Source: Clostridia bacterium
Lineage (GTDB): Bacteria; Bacillota; Clostridia; UBA1381; UBA9506
Assembly: GCA_017549205.1 (NCBI GenBank)
Contig: JAFYVH010000006.1
Location: forward strand, 1-50,290
Direction: 5' to 3'
DNA: 50,290 nucleotides
The notes under the pieces are model-generated. The model had not been told where the DNA came from and did no database searches. It saw nothing but the letters and a program-made list of their open reading frames with translations. The first letter of the stretch is position 1, and every line of letters starts with the position of its first letter. Shown here one piece after another: positions 35,440-43,548 of the stretch. Position numbers and translations under genes: made by a program.

Positions 35440-37062
35440 ATGACAATTGGGGAAAAAATTTCAAAACTGCGTACTTTAGCGGGGTTTTCCCAAGAGCAAC
35501 TGGCAGAAAAGGTGTCAGTTTCAAGACAATCCGTTTCAAAATGGGAAATGAATCAGGCCCTGCCGCAAATTGATAAGGTGCTTCTGCTTTGCAGTTTGTT
35601 TGATGTGACAACAGATGCGCTGTTGTACGACGGCATATCCCTGCAGGAAAGTCAAAAAGAAACCGAAACACCCAATAAGTATTTTGGTACCGATGGTTTT
35701 CGTGGTGAGGCTAATGTGAGCCTGACCTCTTATCAGGCCTATCAGGTTGGACGATTTTTAGGTTGGTATTATGGCTCATCGCTGGCCGGTTGTACCAAGG
35801 TGGGTTATCGTCCCCACATTGTGATTGGTAAAGACACAAGGCGCTCGAGCTATATGCTGGAATATTCCATTGTGGCCGGCATTACTGCCTCGGGTGCCGA
35901 TGCCTATATGCTGCATGTGACCACAACACCAAGCGTTTCTTATGTGACCCGGCAGGAAGAATTTGATTGCGGCATTATGATAACGGCTTCTCACAATTCT
36001 TATTATGACAACGGTATCAAAATCATTAATCGCCATGGTGAAAAGCTGGATGATGCCACAACGGCTTATATTGAAGCATATTTAGACGGCAACCTGAAAG
36101 CTTTAGGCCTTAAAAGTGGCGATTTGCCTTTAGCGAGCCGTGAAAAAATCGGCTGCATTGTGGATTATGTTTCCGGTAGAAATCGCTATGTGGGATATCT
36201 CATTTCCCTGGCGTCACATTCTTATAAAACCATGCGGGTCGGTCTTGATTGTGCCAACGGCGCTGCCTGGATGATTGCCAAATCGGTGTTTGATGCCCTG
36301 GGGGCACAAACGGTGGTGATTGGTGCCGAGCCAAACGGCTTAAACATTAATAAAGGTTGCGGTTCAACCCATATAGAAAATCTTTGCAGGTTAGTGAAAG
36401 AGCAGCATCTGGATGTGGGCTTTGCCTTTGACGGCGATGCAGACCGTTGCATTGCTGTTGATGAAAACGGCAATATTGTCGATGGAGACATGATGCTTTA
36501 CATTTTAGGCAAAAGGCTCAAGTCCCGAGGTATGCTGAATCATAATAAGGTAGTGGGTACGGTCATGACCAACAGCGGTCTTTTGTCAAGCCTTGCAGCT
36601 TTGGGAATTTCCTGTGAGCAAACGGCAGTTGGCGACCGATTTGTTTATGAATGTATGCAAGAAAATGATTATGCTTTGGGTGGAGAACAATCGGGTCACA
36701 TCATTTTGAAAAAATATGCTACAACAGGCGATGGTATTTTAACTGCCGTCATGCTCATGGAAGAAATTTGCGATACAAAGCTTTCTCTTTCAAAGCTTAA
36801 GCAGGATATTACCTTATATCCACAATATATACAGAATGTGCGTGTGAAAGATAAAGAGGCCGTTTTAGCAGATGCTGCTGTTATAGAAGTACTATCCAAA
36901 GTGGAAAAACAGATTAACGGCTGCGGTAGAGCGCTTTTGCGCCCCAGCGGCACCGAGCCGGTTATCCGCGTGATGATTGAAAGCGGCAACGAAGAACAAT
37001 GCAGGGCTTATGCAGAAGAGATTGTAAATGCCATAAAAAAAGGAGGACATACCTTTGGCTGA
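35440..37062 (+). CDS. glmM: XRE-type HTH domain fused to phosphoglucosamine mutase
   Basis: 540-residue fusion. Residues 5-64 are an XRE/Cro helix-turn-helix (IGEKISKLRTLAGFSQEQLA, then VSRQSVSKWE), as in Firmicutes repressors. A short Gln/Glu-rich linker leads, from residue about 81, to a complete GlmM: KYFGTDGFRG, the phosphoserine loop ITASHNS with Ser184, the Mg loop DGDADR (331-336), the GlmM-type sugar loop GEQSGH, and RPSGTEP. GlmM interconverts GlcN-6-P and GlcN-1-P. GAGGAG is 12 bases from this ATG and 6 from an in-frame TTG at 35434, so the start could be two codons earlier. It is coupled by an 8-base overlap to a GlmU-like gene. DNA binding is inferred. Confidence 0.9.
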   Translation: MTIGEKISKLRTLAGFSQEQLAEKVSVSRQSVSKWEMNQALPQIDKVLLLCSLFDVTTDALLYDGISLQESQKETETPNKYFGTDGFRGEANVSLTSYQAYQVGRFLGWYYGSSLAGCTKVGYRPHIVIGKDTRRSSYMLEYSIVAGITASGADAYMLHVTTTPSVSYVTRQEEFDCGIMITASHNSYYDNGIKIINRHGEKLDDATTAYIEAYLDGNLKALGLKSGDLPLASREKIGCIVDYVSGRNRYVGYLISLASHSYKTMRVGLDCANGAAWMIAKSVFDALGAQTVVIGAEPNGLNINKGCGSTHIENLCRLVKEQHLDVGFAFDGDADRCIAVDENGNIVDGDMMLYILGKRLKSRGMLNHNKVVGTVMTNSGLLSSLAALGISCEQTAVGDRFVYECMQENDYALGGEQSGHIILKKYATTGDGILTAVMLMEEICDTKLSLSKLKQDITLYPQYIQNVRVKDKEAVLADAAVIEVLSKVEKQINGCGRALLRPSGTEPVIRVMIESGNEEQCRAYAEEIVNAIKKGGHTFG

Positions 37063-37726
37063 TACTTTAAAAACAGCTGCGCTGTTTAATTGTAAAACAG
37101 AATACTTAGCACCCCTATTTGCTATGGGCGAATACCCATGGGAGATATTGCCGAAAATTAAAGATTATGTTGAGGATTTAATTCAAAAGGGCATGCCCGG
37201 TTTTACAAAACTTAAGGACAATGTACTGGTGGGGGAGAATGTGACCGTGCATCCCACAGCTGTTATTGAGGGACCGACCATTTTAGGACCGGGGACCCAG
37301 GTGCGACCGGGGGCTTATATCCGTGGCACTGTGATTACCGGTCCCGATTGCGTCATCGGCAATGCCACCGAGCTAAAAAATTGTGTGCTGTCTAAAGGTG
37401 TAGAGGTGCCCCATTATAATTATGTGGGAGACTCTGTTTTGGGCGAAGGTGCTCACATGGGTGCCGGCGCAGTTTGCTCTAACTTAAAGGCCGATAAAAA
37501 ACCTGTGGTCATTCATGGGGAAGTGCCAATCAAAACAGGGCTTCGCAAACTGGGTGGCATCATTGGTGACGGCGGTGATGTGGGATGTAATTGTGTTTTA
37601 AATCCGGGAACGGTAATTGGCAAAAACACAGCAGTTTATCCCTTGGTTTCACTCAGAGGTGTTTATCCTGACAATTCAATCGTGAAAGCAACCCACAAGG
37701 TTGTGGCTAAAGAAGAACGGATATAA
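37055..37726 (+). CDS. Left-handed beta-helix acetyltransferase, GlmU C-domain-like
   Basis: 223-residue hexapeptide-repeat protein. After about 55 non-repeat residues come repeats such as VGENVTVHPTAVIEGPTILG and VRPGAYIRGTVI, then the segment VPHYNYVGDSVLGEGAHMGAGAVCSN, which aligns with the GlmU acetyltransferase active site: His120 for the catalytic base, Tyr123, and Asn143. There is no pyrophosphorylase (uridylyltransferase) domain. It may acetylate the GlcN-1-P made by the overlapping GlmM. The TTG start has AGGAGG 8 bases upstream, inside the glmM end. Other sugar-nucleotide or acyl roles are possible. Confidence 0.85.
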   Translation: MADTLKTAALFNCKTEYLAPLFAMGEYPWEILPKIKDYVEDLIQKGMPGFTKLKDNVLVGENVTVHPTAVIEGPTILGPGTQVRPGAYIRGTVITGPDCVIGNATELKNCVLSKGVEVPHYNYVGDSVLGEGAHMGAGAVCSNLKADKKPVVIHGEVPIKTGLRKLGGIIGDGGDVGCNCVLNPGTVIGKNTAVYPLVSLRGVYPDNSIVKATHKVVAKEERI

Positions 37727-37733
37727 AAAAATC

Positions 37734-37772
37734 AAAAAGGGATGCTGAAGCTTTTGCTTAGCATCCCTTTTT
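37734..37772. terminator. Bidirectional intrinsic terminator
   Basis: 13-bp perfect stem (37734-37746 with 37760-37772) with A/T-run flanks, between the convergent GlmU-like and zinc-ribbon genes. Confidence 0.9.
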
Positions 37773-37781
37773 AAAATTCTG

Positions 37782-38393
37782 TTATTTCTTTTTCTTCAAT
37801 ATTAATTGCTCTAAATGTGAAAAATCGCTGTTGCGAATCATGTCGGCAGTGAGGGTGACGGAAGCGCCGCACATGCAACACTCTAAAATTAAGTTATCCT
37901 CTTGCACCTCTACATCAATCATGTTAGAGCCGCATTCGCAAAAGAGCTTTTCTCTGTCAGATAGCTCCTGAATTTTATCCAGTGCCTTGAGCATGGTTAC
38001 GCCGTTTTTGCCGGTGTGCTCAAGTCCGCAGGCAGCAATCACCTCTTCAATGTAGTGCTCACTGTGCATAACGGCGCTGTGCACCGCCTCGCTGCGCCCG
38101 ATAAACACAAGACCAACCATCACATTGGGGCAGGTATATTCCGTGCAGTCCTTTTTTGCAAGGCTTTGAAAGGGCAGAGAAAATTTGTGCTCATCGTCGC
38201 AAACCATGCATTGTATTGTTATAATGAAGTTATTTTTATTTTCAGGTGCAATTAAAAGAGAAGACTGACCGCAACTACATTGCACGCTAACACTTTTATT
38301 GCCCGAAAGTTCAAACATTGAAAAATCACCAAAGGCAATTTCACCGCAACCGGGACAGCGGTATGCAGCGGTTCTATCAAAATTAATAATCAT
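37782..38393 (-). CDS. Zinc-ribbon protein of unknown function
   Basis: 203 residues, not recognised as a named family. Three Cys-pair zones are seen: CPGC (residue about 13) with CSC, CMVC near 62 with a single Cys-Pro, and CECG with CCMCG near the C-terminus. This is consistent with two or three zinc ribbons alternating with beta-rich segments. A short helical region (AVMHSEHYIEEVIAACG...KALDKIQELSDREK) separates the last ribbon. There is no signal peptide or membrane segment. GAGGA precedes the start, and a TTTACA-17-TATGAT promoter lies upstream. It is convergent with the glmM pair and so probably separate from it. Confidence 0.75.
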   Translation of the reverse strand: MIINFDRTAAYRCPGCGEIAFGDFSMFELSGNKSVSVQCSCGQSSLLIAPENKNNFIITIQCMVCDDEHKFSLPFQSLAKKDCTEYTCPNVMVGLVFIGRSEAVHSAVMHSEHYIEEVIAACGLEHTGKNGVTMLKALDKIQELSDREKLFCECGSNMIDVEVQEDNLILECCMCGASVTLTADMIRNSDFSHLEQLILKKKK

Positions 38394-38458
38394 ATGGCAT
38401 CCTCGCTCACAGTTGTTCTTTGCTGCAACATCCTAAAAAAGCAGCCTTGCACCTATCC

Positions 38459-38487
38459 ATCATACTACAAACAGATTGTTTTGTAAA
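38459..38487 (-). promoter_or_regulatory. Promoter of the zinc-ribbon gene
   Basis: On the minus strand, TTTACA (38482-38487), 17-base spacer, TATGAT (38459-38464). Confidence 0.65.
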
Positions 38488-38590
38488 GAGAAATTTCTTT
38501 TTTTAATATAAAAAGCAAACATTATGTAGCGGAATAATTCTGTTATTTGCCATATTATTTCTTATTTTGCTATAAAAAAATAATTAATAC

Positions 38591-38619
38591 TTGACTATGC
38601 GATGTTTAATGTGTATAAT
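38591..38619 (+). promoter_or_regulatory. Promoter of the glycosyltransferase gene
   Basis: TTGACT (38591-38596), 17-base spacer, TATAAT (38614-38619), leaving a leader of about 100 bases. Confidence 0.8.
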
Positions 38620-38728
38620 TGTTTAGGGAAATGGAATTGTTTCTATTTAGCAAGACATAAAAGGTACATCCCTGCATTACAATAGTAGTATAGTAAAAAA
38701 TACGGATTGAAAGTTACGGAGAATATAT

Positions 38729-39988
38729 ATGACTTGGTTACATGTTTTTAACTGCTCAATTGCCGCCTTGTTTCTTCTTTGTTATTCGTACCAATTGTTT
38801 TATATTGTATACGGATGTTTTAAAAAATCAAAGATATACCCGGAGGTTGAGCCGAAAAACCGGTATGCTGTGCTGATTCCCGCCAGAAACGAAGAGGCAG
38901 TTATCGGCCAACTGATTGACTCTATTAAAAAGCAGGACTATCCACTTGAACTTTTAGATATTTATGTTTTGGCGGATAATTGCGACGACAAAACAAAAGA
39001 AGTGGCAGAAGCAAGCGGTGCCATTGTGTATGAGCGCCAGAATAAGCTTAAAGTGGGCAAGGGCTTTGCCTTGGAGTTTCTGCTGAATATCATTAAAAAA
39101 ACAAAGACTCTTGACTATTATGATGGTTATTTCATTTTTGATGCGGATAACCTGTTAAATGCCAGGTATATCACAGAAATGGATAAGTGCCTTTCTGCCG
39201 GCAACAAAATTGTCACCAGCTACAGAAATTCTAAAAACTACGGAACAAACTGGATTAGTGCCGGATATTCCCTTTGGTTTTTAAGAGAAGCCCGTTTTTT
39301 AAACAATGTCAGAACCTTGCTTGGCACAAGCTGTGCCGTTTCAGGCACCGGCTTTTTGGTCCATCGTGACATTATTAAAAAGCAGAACGGCTGGAAGCAT
39401 TTTCTGTTGACGGAGGATATCGAGTTCACCACCGATCAGGTGATTCAAGGTGAATCCGTAGCCTATTGCGATGCAGCTCAATTTTATGATGAGCAGCCGG
39501 TGACCTTTATGCAGTCCTGGAATCAGCGTCTTAGATGGTCAAAGGGCTTTCTGCAGGTCTGGCGGTGCTATGGCAGTAAGCTGTTGCGGGGTTGTGTTAA
39601 AGAAAAGCGGTTCTCGTGCTATGACATGTTAATGACCATCGCACCGGCATTTGTTACCTCAATCCTTACAATTGTTGTGAACACAGGCGCACTTGCTTAT
39701 GCCTTGATTTTTAACACAAAATTGATTGTGCCTGTTCTTATTGAATGTGCAATAACTTTCATCAGCATTTATCTCACTCTTTGGTTTGTGGGTGCTATCA
39801 GTGGCATTTATGAGTGGAAGAACATTCGTTGTTCAGTTTTTAAAAAGATAAAGTCGTTTTTCACTTTCCCGTTCTTCATGCTGACTTACATTCCCATTTC
39901 CATCACAGCATTGTTTAAAAATGTTACCTGGAAAGACATTCAGCATCATGTTTCAGACACCATTGACAGTTTAGAGGGAAATGCGTAA
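38729..39988 (+). CDS. Membrane glycosyltransferase, family 2
   Basis: 419-residue processive-type GT2. One N-terminal membrane helix (residues 8-30) precedes the GT-A domain: VLIPARNEEAVIG, the UDP-binding LADNCDD, the DXD-like FDADN (Mn site), the acceptor-side LLTEDIEFT with the catalytic-base Asp, and QRLRWSKGF, the QxxRW motif of cellulose/hyaluronan-type synthases. Three to four C-terminal helices follow (about residues 300-400). It would polymerise or add a sugar to a lipid or exopolysaccharide at the membrane. GGAGA precedes the start. It is monocistronic, with no partner gene nearby, and the product is unknown. Confidence 0.88.
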   Translation: MTWLHVFNCSIAALFLLCYSYQLFYIVYGCFKKSKIYPEVEPKNRYAVLIPARNEEAVIGQLIDSIKKQDYPLELLDIYVLADNCDDKTKEVAEASGAIVYERQNKLKVGKGFALEFLLNIIKKTKTLDYYDGYFIFDADNLLNARYITEMDKCLSAGNKIVTSYRNSKNYGTNWISAGYSLWFLREARFLNNVRTLLGTSCAVSGTGFLVHRDIIKKQNGWKHFLLTEDIEFTTDQVIQGESVAYCDAAQFYDEQPVTFMQSWNQRLRWSKGFLQVWRCYGSKLLRGCVKEKRFSCYDMLMTIAPAFVTSILTIVVNTGALAYALIFNTKLIVPVLIECAITFISIYLTLWFVGAISGIYEWKNIRCSVFKKIKSFFTFPFFMLTYIPISITALFKNVTWKDIQHHVSDTIDSLEGNA

Positions 39989-40009
39989 ATCAAAGTTTTT
40001 AAGATGAAT

Positions 40010-40046
40010 AAAGGCGATTAGACAAAATGTCTAATCGCCTTTTTGC
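40010..40046 (+). terminator. Intrinsic terminator after the glycosyltransferase
   Basis: 15-bp perfect stem (40010-40024 with 40028-40042, loop AAA) followed by TTTTG. Confidence 0.88.
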
Positions 40047-40142
40047 GTAAAGAAAGCCGCATGGCATTTGTATGCATGATATAGGTTATTAAAAATATGA
40101 GCGATGTATCATTTTAGCCCTATAAAGAGCTATAACAAAAAT

Positions 40143-40169
40143 AAGGGGCAAGCCATAGGCTTGCCCCTT
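40143..40169 (-). terminator. Intrinsic terminator of the oadB operon
   Basis: 12-bp stem AAGGGGCAAGCC/GGCTTGCCCCTT with a 3-base loop, followed on the minus strand by ATTTTTG; it lies 9 bases after the micro-gene stop. Confidence 0.88.
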
Positions 40170-40177
40170 TAATTGTC

Positions 40178-40315
40178 TTATTGTTCTTTTTTGGGACGAA
40201 TCAACCAGCACAAAAGCTTTATACTGACATAGATAGCTCCCATTACAACAAATACACCTAACATGCCTAAACCGGAGGTAGGCAGACTTTCTAATAAACC
40301 ATTTATGTTAATCAT
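40178..40315 (-). CDS. OadG-like small membrane subunit (45 residues)
   Basis: Short gene read directly on the minus strand: 45 residues starting MINING, with one membrane helix (about LGMLGVFVVMGAIYVSIKLL), then a basic end RPKKEQ. The MG-x-G-Y-x-K-L pattern resembles the gamma subunit (OadG/MmdD-type) of sodium-pumping decarboxylases, which anchors the complex. AGGAGG lies 8 bases upstream, overlapping the oadB stop, and a terminator follows, so it is a genuine coupled gene. It lacks the long C-terminal tail and metal-binding end of classical OadG. Assignment rests on helix, size and position. Confidence 0.75.
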   Translation of the reverse strand: MININGLLESLPTSGLGMLGVFVVMGAIYVSIKLLCWLIRPKKEQ

Positions 40316-40328
40316 GATAAATTTCCTC

Positions 40329-41456
40329 CTAACCTAATAAGCTAAGCAGCAATCCGCCAGCAATAACAGAAGCAATCTGACCTGCTACATTGGCACCGGC
40401 TGCATGCATCAGCAAGAAATTCTGCGGGTCTTCTTTTAGTCCCATTTTGTGAACAACACGGGCAGACATCGGGAAAGCTGAAATACCGGCTGCACCAACC
40501 ATGGGATTGATTTTCTTTTTAACAAACAGATTAATGATTTTAGCCAGGACAACGCCACCTGCTGTGTCAAAAATAAAGGCGAAAAGACCTAAGCCCATAA
40601 TTAACAAGGTTTGCGGAGTCAAGAAAAGTTCTGCCTGCATTTTTGTGGCAATGGTAAGACCTAAAAGCAGAGTAATCAGATTAGCTAAAACATTCTGCGC
40701 GGTTTCGGAAAGTCCCCTTAAAACGCCACATTCACGAAGCAGGTTACCAAACATCAAAAAGCCAACCAATGAAACGGATGTGGGAGCCACCAGACCAGCT
40801 AAAATAGTAATGATAATGGGGAATAAAATTTTAACGGGCTGTGAAACAGTGCCAGGCTTATATTCCATGCGAATCAAACGCTCTTTCTTGGTTGTCAATG
40901 CTTTAATAACAGCAGGCTGGATAATGGGTACCAACGCCATGTAAGAGTAAGCAGCTACCACAATCGCACCAATATAATTTGATTTTAAGGTGTTGGCAAC
41001 GAAAATAGAGGTGGGACCGTCTGCAGCGCCAATGATACCAATGGATGCCGCGTCGTTAATGCTGAATCCAAAGAGAGCAGCCATACTGAAAGTGAAGAAA
41101 ATACCAAACTGTGCACCGGCACCAAAGAATAAAAGCTTGGGATTGGATAAAATGGGCTCAAAGTCAATCATGGCACCAATGCCGATGAACAAGAGCAAGG
41201 GAAACAATTCATTTGCAATACCGGCTTTAAATAAAACATCAATGGCACCCTCTTCGCCGATTTGCACACCGTTTAAAAAGTGTGTAACCGCACCGGACAT
41301 GGGCAGATTGACTAAAATTGCACCAAATCCCATGGGCAAAAGAAGGGTTGGTTCCATTTCCTTTTTAATTGCCAAGGAAATCAAAATACCACCAATAACC
41401 CACATTACAACCTGTTGCCAGGTGATTAACATGAGATTTTCAAAAATAACCTCCAT
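40329..41456 (-). CDS. oadB: Sodium-translocating decarboxylase subunit beta
   Basis: 375-residue polytopic subunit of the sodium-pump decarboxylase family (oxaloacetate, methylmalonyl-CoA or glutaconyl-CoA), which carries Na+ outward when the biotin carboxyl group is released. Characteristic segments are GIGAMIDFEPIL, the GIIGAADGPTSIFVA core with the conserved Asp of the ion site, FGNLLRECGV, FDTAGGVVLAK and NPMVGAAGISAFPMSARV. AAGGAG precedes the start, behind a consensus promoter. Alpha and biotin-carrier subunits are not in this operon, so the substrate cannot be told. Confidence 0.94.
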   Translation of the reverse strand: MEVIFENLMLITWQQVVMWVIGGILISLAIKKEMEPTLLLPMGFGAILVNLPMSGAVTHFLNGVQIGEEGAIDVLFKAGIANELFPLLLFIGIGAMIDFEPILSNPKLLFFGAGAQFGIFFTFSMAALFGFSINDAASIGIIGAADGPTSIFVANTLKSNYIGAIVVAAYSYMALVPIIQPAVIKALTTKKERLIRMEYKPGTVSQPVKILFPIIITILAGLVAPTSVSLVGFLMFGNLLRECGVLRGLSETAQNVLANLITLLLGLTIATKMQAELFLTPQTLLIMGLGLFAFIFDTAGGVVLAKIINLFVKKKINPMVGAAGISAFPMSARVVHKMGLKEDPQNFLLMHAAGANVAGQIASVIAGGLLLSLLG

Positions 41457-41519
41457 CGTACAGCTCCTTTTTTATTATATATTGTCCTGCTCTTTGAGAA
41501 GCCTGAGCAATCAAAAAAT

Positions 41520-41548
41520 ATTATAGCAATAGGTGGCAAAAATGTCAA
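41520..41548 (-). promoter_or_regulatory. Consensus promoter of the oadB operon
   Basis: On the minus strand, TTGACA (41543-41548), 17-base spacer, TATAAT (41520-41525): exact consensus, suggesting strong constitutive expression. Confidence 0.88.
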
Positions 41549-41625
41549 GTATTTTCTGTCATAAATCCCCGCTTTAAGGCGGGAAAAACCAATGGGAGTG
41601 AGAGGGGGCTTTTTTTCTTTAAGTC

Positions 41626-41654
41626 TTGACATTTTTTGTGAATTGTATTACAAT
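41626..41654 (+). promoter_or_regulatory. Promoter of the CarD-family gene
   Basis: TTGACA (41626-41631), 17-base spacer, TACAAT (41649-41654). The -10 is the right arm of a palindrome ATTGTA-T-TACAAT and shares its surroundings with the promoter at 43446-43474. Confidence 0.8.
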
Positions 41655-41713
41655 AAAAGTGTAAACCTAGTATTATTTCTGCCGGGCTACATGGTAAATG
41701 GAGGTCATTGGTA

Positions 41714-42205
41714 ATGCAGTATCAGATAGGCTCTAAAGTTGTTTATCCCATGCATGGTGCGGGCGTGATCGAGTCAATTGAAGAACGAGAAATCATGGGT
41801 GTTAAGCAGCAGTATTACATTCTGCGGATTCCTGTGGGTGATATGAAAGTCATGGTGCCTATGCAAACAGCTAAAGAGGTTGGCCTGCGTGATGTTATTG
41901 ATGCCTGGGAGGCGGATAAGGTTTTAGCAGAATTTAAAGCCTTTGCTGCTGATATGGACAGCAACTGGAATAAGCGGCATAGAGAAAATATGTCCCGTAT
42001 TAAAAGCGGCAACATTTATGAGGTTGTGCATGTTGTAAAAAACCTGATGTTGCGCGATAAAATGAAAGGCCTTTCCACCAGTGAACGCAAAATGCTTTCA
42101 AACTCAAAGCAGATTTTAGTGAGTGAGCTGGTTGTGGCAAAGGCAAAAACCCAACACGAAATTGAAGCTATGATGGATGAGATTGTTGAAAGTGAACTGG
42201 GATAA
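41714..42205 (+). CDS. CarD/CdnL-family RNA polymerase-binding regulator
   Basis: 163 residues. The N-terminal Tudor-like RNA-polymerase-interacting domain (YQIGSKVVYPMHGAGVIESIEERE, residues 3-26, then VMVPMQTAKEVGLR) is followed by a helical domain (residues 70-160) with the conserved YEVVHVVKNLMLRDKMKGLSTSERKML. CarD proteins bind the polymerase beta subunit and stabilise open complexes at promoters. ATG 41714 has GGAGG 9 bases upstream; a TTG two codons earlier is too close to it. Next downstream is the germination-type lipoprotein gene. Confidence 0.92.
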   Translation: MQYQIGSKVVYPMHGAGVIESIEEREIMGVKQQYYILRIPVGDMKVMVPMQTAKEVGLRDVIDAWEADKVLAEFKAFAADMDSNWNKRHRENMSRIKSGNIYEVVHVVKNLMLRDKMKGLSTSERKMLSNSKQILVSELVVAKAKTQHEIEAMMDEIVESELG

Positions 42206-42399
42206 ATAAGTGTTTGTTCTAAAAGATATTTTTTGACCCGGGCAGCAGCAGAGCCTAAGCGTTTTAAAAGAAACAGATAAAAAACCGAGCCAAACAGTTA
42301 TTTTTGTGCAACTGCGGATGTAAAATCAAAATGTGGTGTTTTGTGCTTCGCACTGTCGATTGTGCAGTGCTCACGCGGTTAGATGGGGAGGTAATGAAT

Positions 42400-43332
42400 A
42401 TGAAAAAAAGATTCTTTATTTTATGGTTGGCAGTCCTGTTATTACTCACAGGTTGCAGCAGTTTAAGAAAACTTGCACCTACTATTTCAAATGACGGAAT
42501 TCCTGAAACAGCCATTTTATATTTTGGCAATCAGGACGGAACAGATTTAATTGCAGAGAGCCTTGACATTAAAGATAAAGACCCTGAGGTTGTACCTGCA
42601 TACATTATGGAAAAATTGTTGGATGGTCCGACCAATCCTAATTTAACCAGAGCCGTTCGGGCAGGAACACGGCTTTTGGCCATTCAGGCAGAAGGCAGCC
42701 AGGTAAATGTTGATTTGTCCAAAGAGTTTTACCATGAGACCAGCATTTATGATGTTTTAGCGCAGGCGGCCATTGTTAAGTCCATTTGCTCTGTTCGGGT
42801 TTACGACCGTGTTATGATTACCATTGAAGGCAAGCCCATGGAAACAGCCGACGGCACACCGATAGGCGTTTTAAAAGAGACAGATGTGGTTTTTGATGCA
42901 GACACTTTAATGACAGATGAAACTGACATTACATTATATTTTTCTGATATGAATGCAGAATATTTGGTGAGAGAAGTCCGCAGAGTTCGGGTTCCCCGTG
43001 GTGAATCTGTAGAAAAGCTCGTAGTCAGCGAACTGATTAAGGGCCCCAAAAATGCAAACAGCGGTCGCACCATGCCTGCCGAGACTAAGATTCGTTCTGT
43101 TGAGACAAAAGATAAGGTCTGCTTTGTTAACTTATCATCTGAGTTTGTTTCAAAAAACAATGTAGGCTCTTCGGCGGAGCAACTGACCATTTATTCCATT
43201 GTCAATTCTTTGACAGAGCTTTCAAATGTGGATAAAGTGCAGTTTTTAATTGAGGGCGAGAAAAAAGAGGTATATCACCATATGATTTTTAATGAGCCTA
43301 TTGAACGAAATGTCACCATGATTCAAAAATAA
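42400..43332 (+). CDS. gerM: GerM-like lipoprotein with two GerMN domains
   Basis: 310-residue lipoprotein (lipobox LLTGC, Cys19). Two GerMN domains follow: about residues 35-150 (ETAILYFGNQDG to the LLDGPTNPNLTRAVRAGTRLL and NVDLSKEFY segments) and about 170-300 (ITLYFSDMNAEYLVREVRRV to ELIKGPKNANSGRTMPAETKI and CFVNLSSEFVS). In Bacillus, GerM is needed for spore envelope assembly and germination; in Clostridia double-GerMN lipoproteins are common. ATG 42400 has GGGGAGG 8 bases upstream, better than ATG 42394. It lies 194 bases after the CarD gene without a terminator between, so the two may be co-transcribed. Confidence 0.88.
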   Translation: MKKRFFILWLAVLLLLTGCSSLRKLAPTISNDGIPETAILYFGNQDGTDLIAESLDIKDKDPEVVPAYIMEKLLDGPTNPNLTRAVRAGTRLLAIQAEGSQVNVDLSKEFYHETSIYDVLAQAAIVKSICSVRVYDRVMITIEGKPMETADGTPIGVLKETDVVFDADTLMTDETDITLYFSDMNAEYLVREVRRVRVPRGESVEKLVVSELIKGPKNANSGRTMPAETKIRSVETKDKVCFVNLSSEFVSKNNVGSSAEQLTIYSIVNSLTELSNVDKVQFLIEGEKKEVYHHMIFNEPIERNVTMIQK

Positions 43333-43368
43333 AATCATGGAGCATAAAAGCTACAGAAAAAGTTTAAT

Positions 43369-43403
43369 AAAAGCCGCATGCCAAGAGGCATGCGGCTTTT
43401 TTA
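43369..43403 (+). terminator. Intrinsic terminator after gerM
   Basis: 14-bp perfect stem (43369-43382 with 43387-43400, loop AAGA) followed by TTTTTT. Confidence 0.9.
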
Positions 43404-43445
43404 TAATTATAATCCTATTTGCAGCACTTGGAGAAAACATCCTAC

Positions 43446-43474
43446 TTGACAACAGATTTAGATTGTATTACAAT
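43446..43474 (+). promoter_or_regulatory. Promoter of the stalk-domain gene
   Basis: TTGACA (43446-43451), 17-base spacer, TACAAT (43469-43474), with the same ATTGTATTACAATAAAA core as the CarD gene promoter. Confidence 0.8.
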
Positions 43475-43548
43475 AAAAATGTGATATTGTTTTATGCCTT
43501 AATATGCTTGTTCATATCACATGATTATAAACAGTAAGGAGAAGAAAA

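Larger units (their letters stand above)
38394..38728. other. Divergent intergenic region
   Basis: 335 bases between the divergent zinc-ribbon and glycosyltransferase genes. It contains only the two divergent promoters and AT-rich sequence; no further gene or hairpin stands out. Confidence 0.7.

Noticed and set aside
42206..42399. Possible tRNA or small RNA between the CarD gene and gerM
   Set aside because: A few short complementary stretches exist, but there is no cloverleaf with a T-loop motif and no terminator.
43337..43537. 66-codon open frame between gerM and the stalk-domain gene
   Set aside because: It runs through a strong terminator and a promoter, and has no ribosome site.
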